Source: Nitrososphaeria archaeon
GTDB taxonomy: Archaea > Thermoproteota > Nitrososphaeria > JACIWG01
Length of the DNA stretch: 14,118 nt
Direction of reading: 5' to 3'
Assembly (NCBI GenBank): GCA_014361085.1
Contig: JACIWG010000025.1
Coordinates: 1-14,118 of the forward strand
The stretch's first letter is position 1, and each line of letters begins with the position of its first letter. The notes under the pieces were generated by a model. It did no database searches. It saw nothing but the letters and a program-made list of their open reading frames with translations, and was not told where the DNA came from. A program made the position numbers and the translations under genes. Shown here piece after piece: positions 13,443-14,118 of this stretch.

Positions 13443-14118
13443 CAAAACTCTTGCAAGAGAAAAACCGCAACTTCTTCCCTTGGAGGAGAGGATAAGCACA
13501 TTCAATGAAGTGAACTTAGGATTTACAGAAGAACAAGTTAAGAGGGAGGCTTCACGCTGTCTACAATGCAGTAAAGCATACTGCATGGCAGGCTGTCCAG
13601 CTAATGTAAAAATTCCAAATTTCATTAACGCGATAAGGCGTGGAGACTATAGGAGGGCTATCGAAATAATCTGCGAAACAAACAGTTTACCTGCTGTTAC
13701 GGGGAGGGTATGCCAAGTAGAAATGCAGTGTGAGAAAGCATGCATTTTAAACAGAACGGGTATGCCAATTTCTATTGGATTACTTGAAAGATTTGTTGCA
13801 GACATCGCCTTAAAAAGGGGGTGGAAGAGGTTTGAATGCAGAGCCTTTAATGGTAAAAGGGTTGCGGTTGTCGGCTCAGGTCCAGCTGGGTTAACTGTTG
13901 CAGGAGACCTGATAAAGCTGGGCTATGACGTGACAATTTTCGAGGCATTACATAAGCCTGGAGGGGTTCTAGTGTATGGTATTCCAGAGTTTAGACTGCC
14001 AAAGGATGTTGTTGAAAAAGAAATAAAGACTTTGGAGGATAGTGGTGTTAAAGTTTACACAAACTTTTGTATTGGGAAAAGTTTGACTTTAAAAGAAATT
14101 TTTGATGAAGGATATGAT
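13435..14118 (+). CDS. nfnB: Ferredoxin:NADP+ oxidoreductase large subunit NfnB (GltD-like), 3' end cut by window edge
   Basis: 228 codons are visible of a protein usually near 460-480. The large subunit carries two [4Fe-4S] clusters and the FAD where bifurcation occurs, plus the NADP(H) site. N-terminal cysteine clusters: CLQCSKAYCMAGCP (42-55) and CQVEMQCEKAC (93-103), as in GltD/NfnB proteins. The FAD Rossmann motif VGSGPAGL starts at V146 with GSGPAG at 147-152, followed by PGGVLVYGIPEFRLP, the family hallmark. Start ATG 13435 overlaps nfnA by 8 nt and has a strong AGGAGGAG before it. Alternatives with the same architecture are sulfide dehydrogenase SudA and the glutamate synthase small subunit; pairing with an NfnA-type partner favours Nfn or Sud. 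The C-terminal NADP(H) half lies outside. Confidence 0.92.
   Translation, partial: MVDKTLAREKPQLLPLEERISTFNEVNLGFTEEQVKREASRCLQCSKAYCMAGCPANVKIPNFINAIRRGDYRRAIEIICETNSLPAVTGRVCQVEMQCEKACILNRTGMPISIGLLERFVADIALKRGWKRFECRAFNGKRVAVVGSGPAGLTVAGDLIKLGYDVTIFEALHKPGGVLVYGIPEFRLPKDVVEKEIKTLEDSGVKVYTNFCIGKSLTLKEIFDEGYD

Overview
This 14.1 kb window reads as archaeal chromosome, AT-rich by eye (G+C well under half). The domain call rests on four things. Arginine is mostly AGA/AGG. TATA-box promoters (TTTTAAAAT or TTTATAAAA type) sit about 25-35 nt before most first genes of transcription units, several of which look leaderless. The nickel-maturation pair is HypA plus the ATP-dependent Mrp/MinD-type HypB known from Thermococcales and other archaea. 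Stop-start overlaps are frequent. A more precise lineage cannot be read from the sequence alone. No tRNA, rRNA, CRISPR array, transposase or phage gene was seen, and no stretch of 300 bases lacks a gene.

Layout. (1) 1-2553: a divergent branched-chain amino-acid pair, ilvE (minus, cut by the left edge) and ilvD (plus), around a 97-bp shared promoter region. (2) 2691-3566: a single-domain prephenate dehydrogenase-type TyrA. (3) 3662-5372: a tight set of hypA, Mrp-type hypB and a small SAM methyltransferase, with overlaps or a 2-nt gap between genes. (4) 5447-7514: two consecutive D-2-hydroxyacid dehydrogenases, one glyoxylate/hydroxypyruvate-reductase-like and one short phosphoglycerate-dehydrogenase-like, with a perfect 15-bp palindrome between them. 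(5) 7536-11600, all minus strand: an orphan MalK/UgpC-type sugar ABC ATPase, a 710-residue protein that looks like an enlarged transaldolase-superfamily enzyme, and a 193-residue protein I do not recognise. (6) 11713-12468: a metallo-beta-lactamase-fold hydrolase with an altered metal motif. (7) 12573 to the right edge: nfnA and nfnB (cut), the two subunits of an NAD(H)/NADP(H)/ferredoxin transhydrogenase.

How it fits together. The left half is amino-acid biosynthesis (valine/leucine/isoleucine, tyrosine, possibly serine/glycine through the dehydrogenases) plus NiFe-enzyme maturation. HypA/HypB and NfnAB together suggest a redox economy using hydrogen, ferredoxin and NADPH, although no hydrogenase structural gene lies in the window. 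The minus-strand block at 7.5-11.6 kb is the least ordinary part. It joins a sugar-importer ATPase, with no permease or binding protein beside it, to an oversized aldolase-like protein and an orphan. The best candidates for something undescribed are the 710-residue transaldolase-like protein, its 193-residue neighbour, and the third gene of the hyp set.
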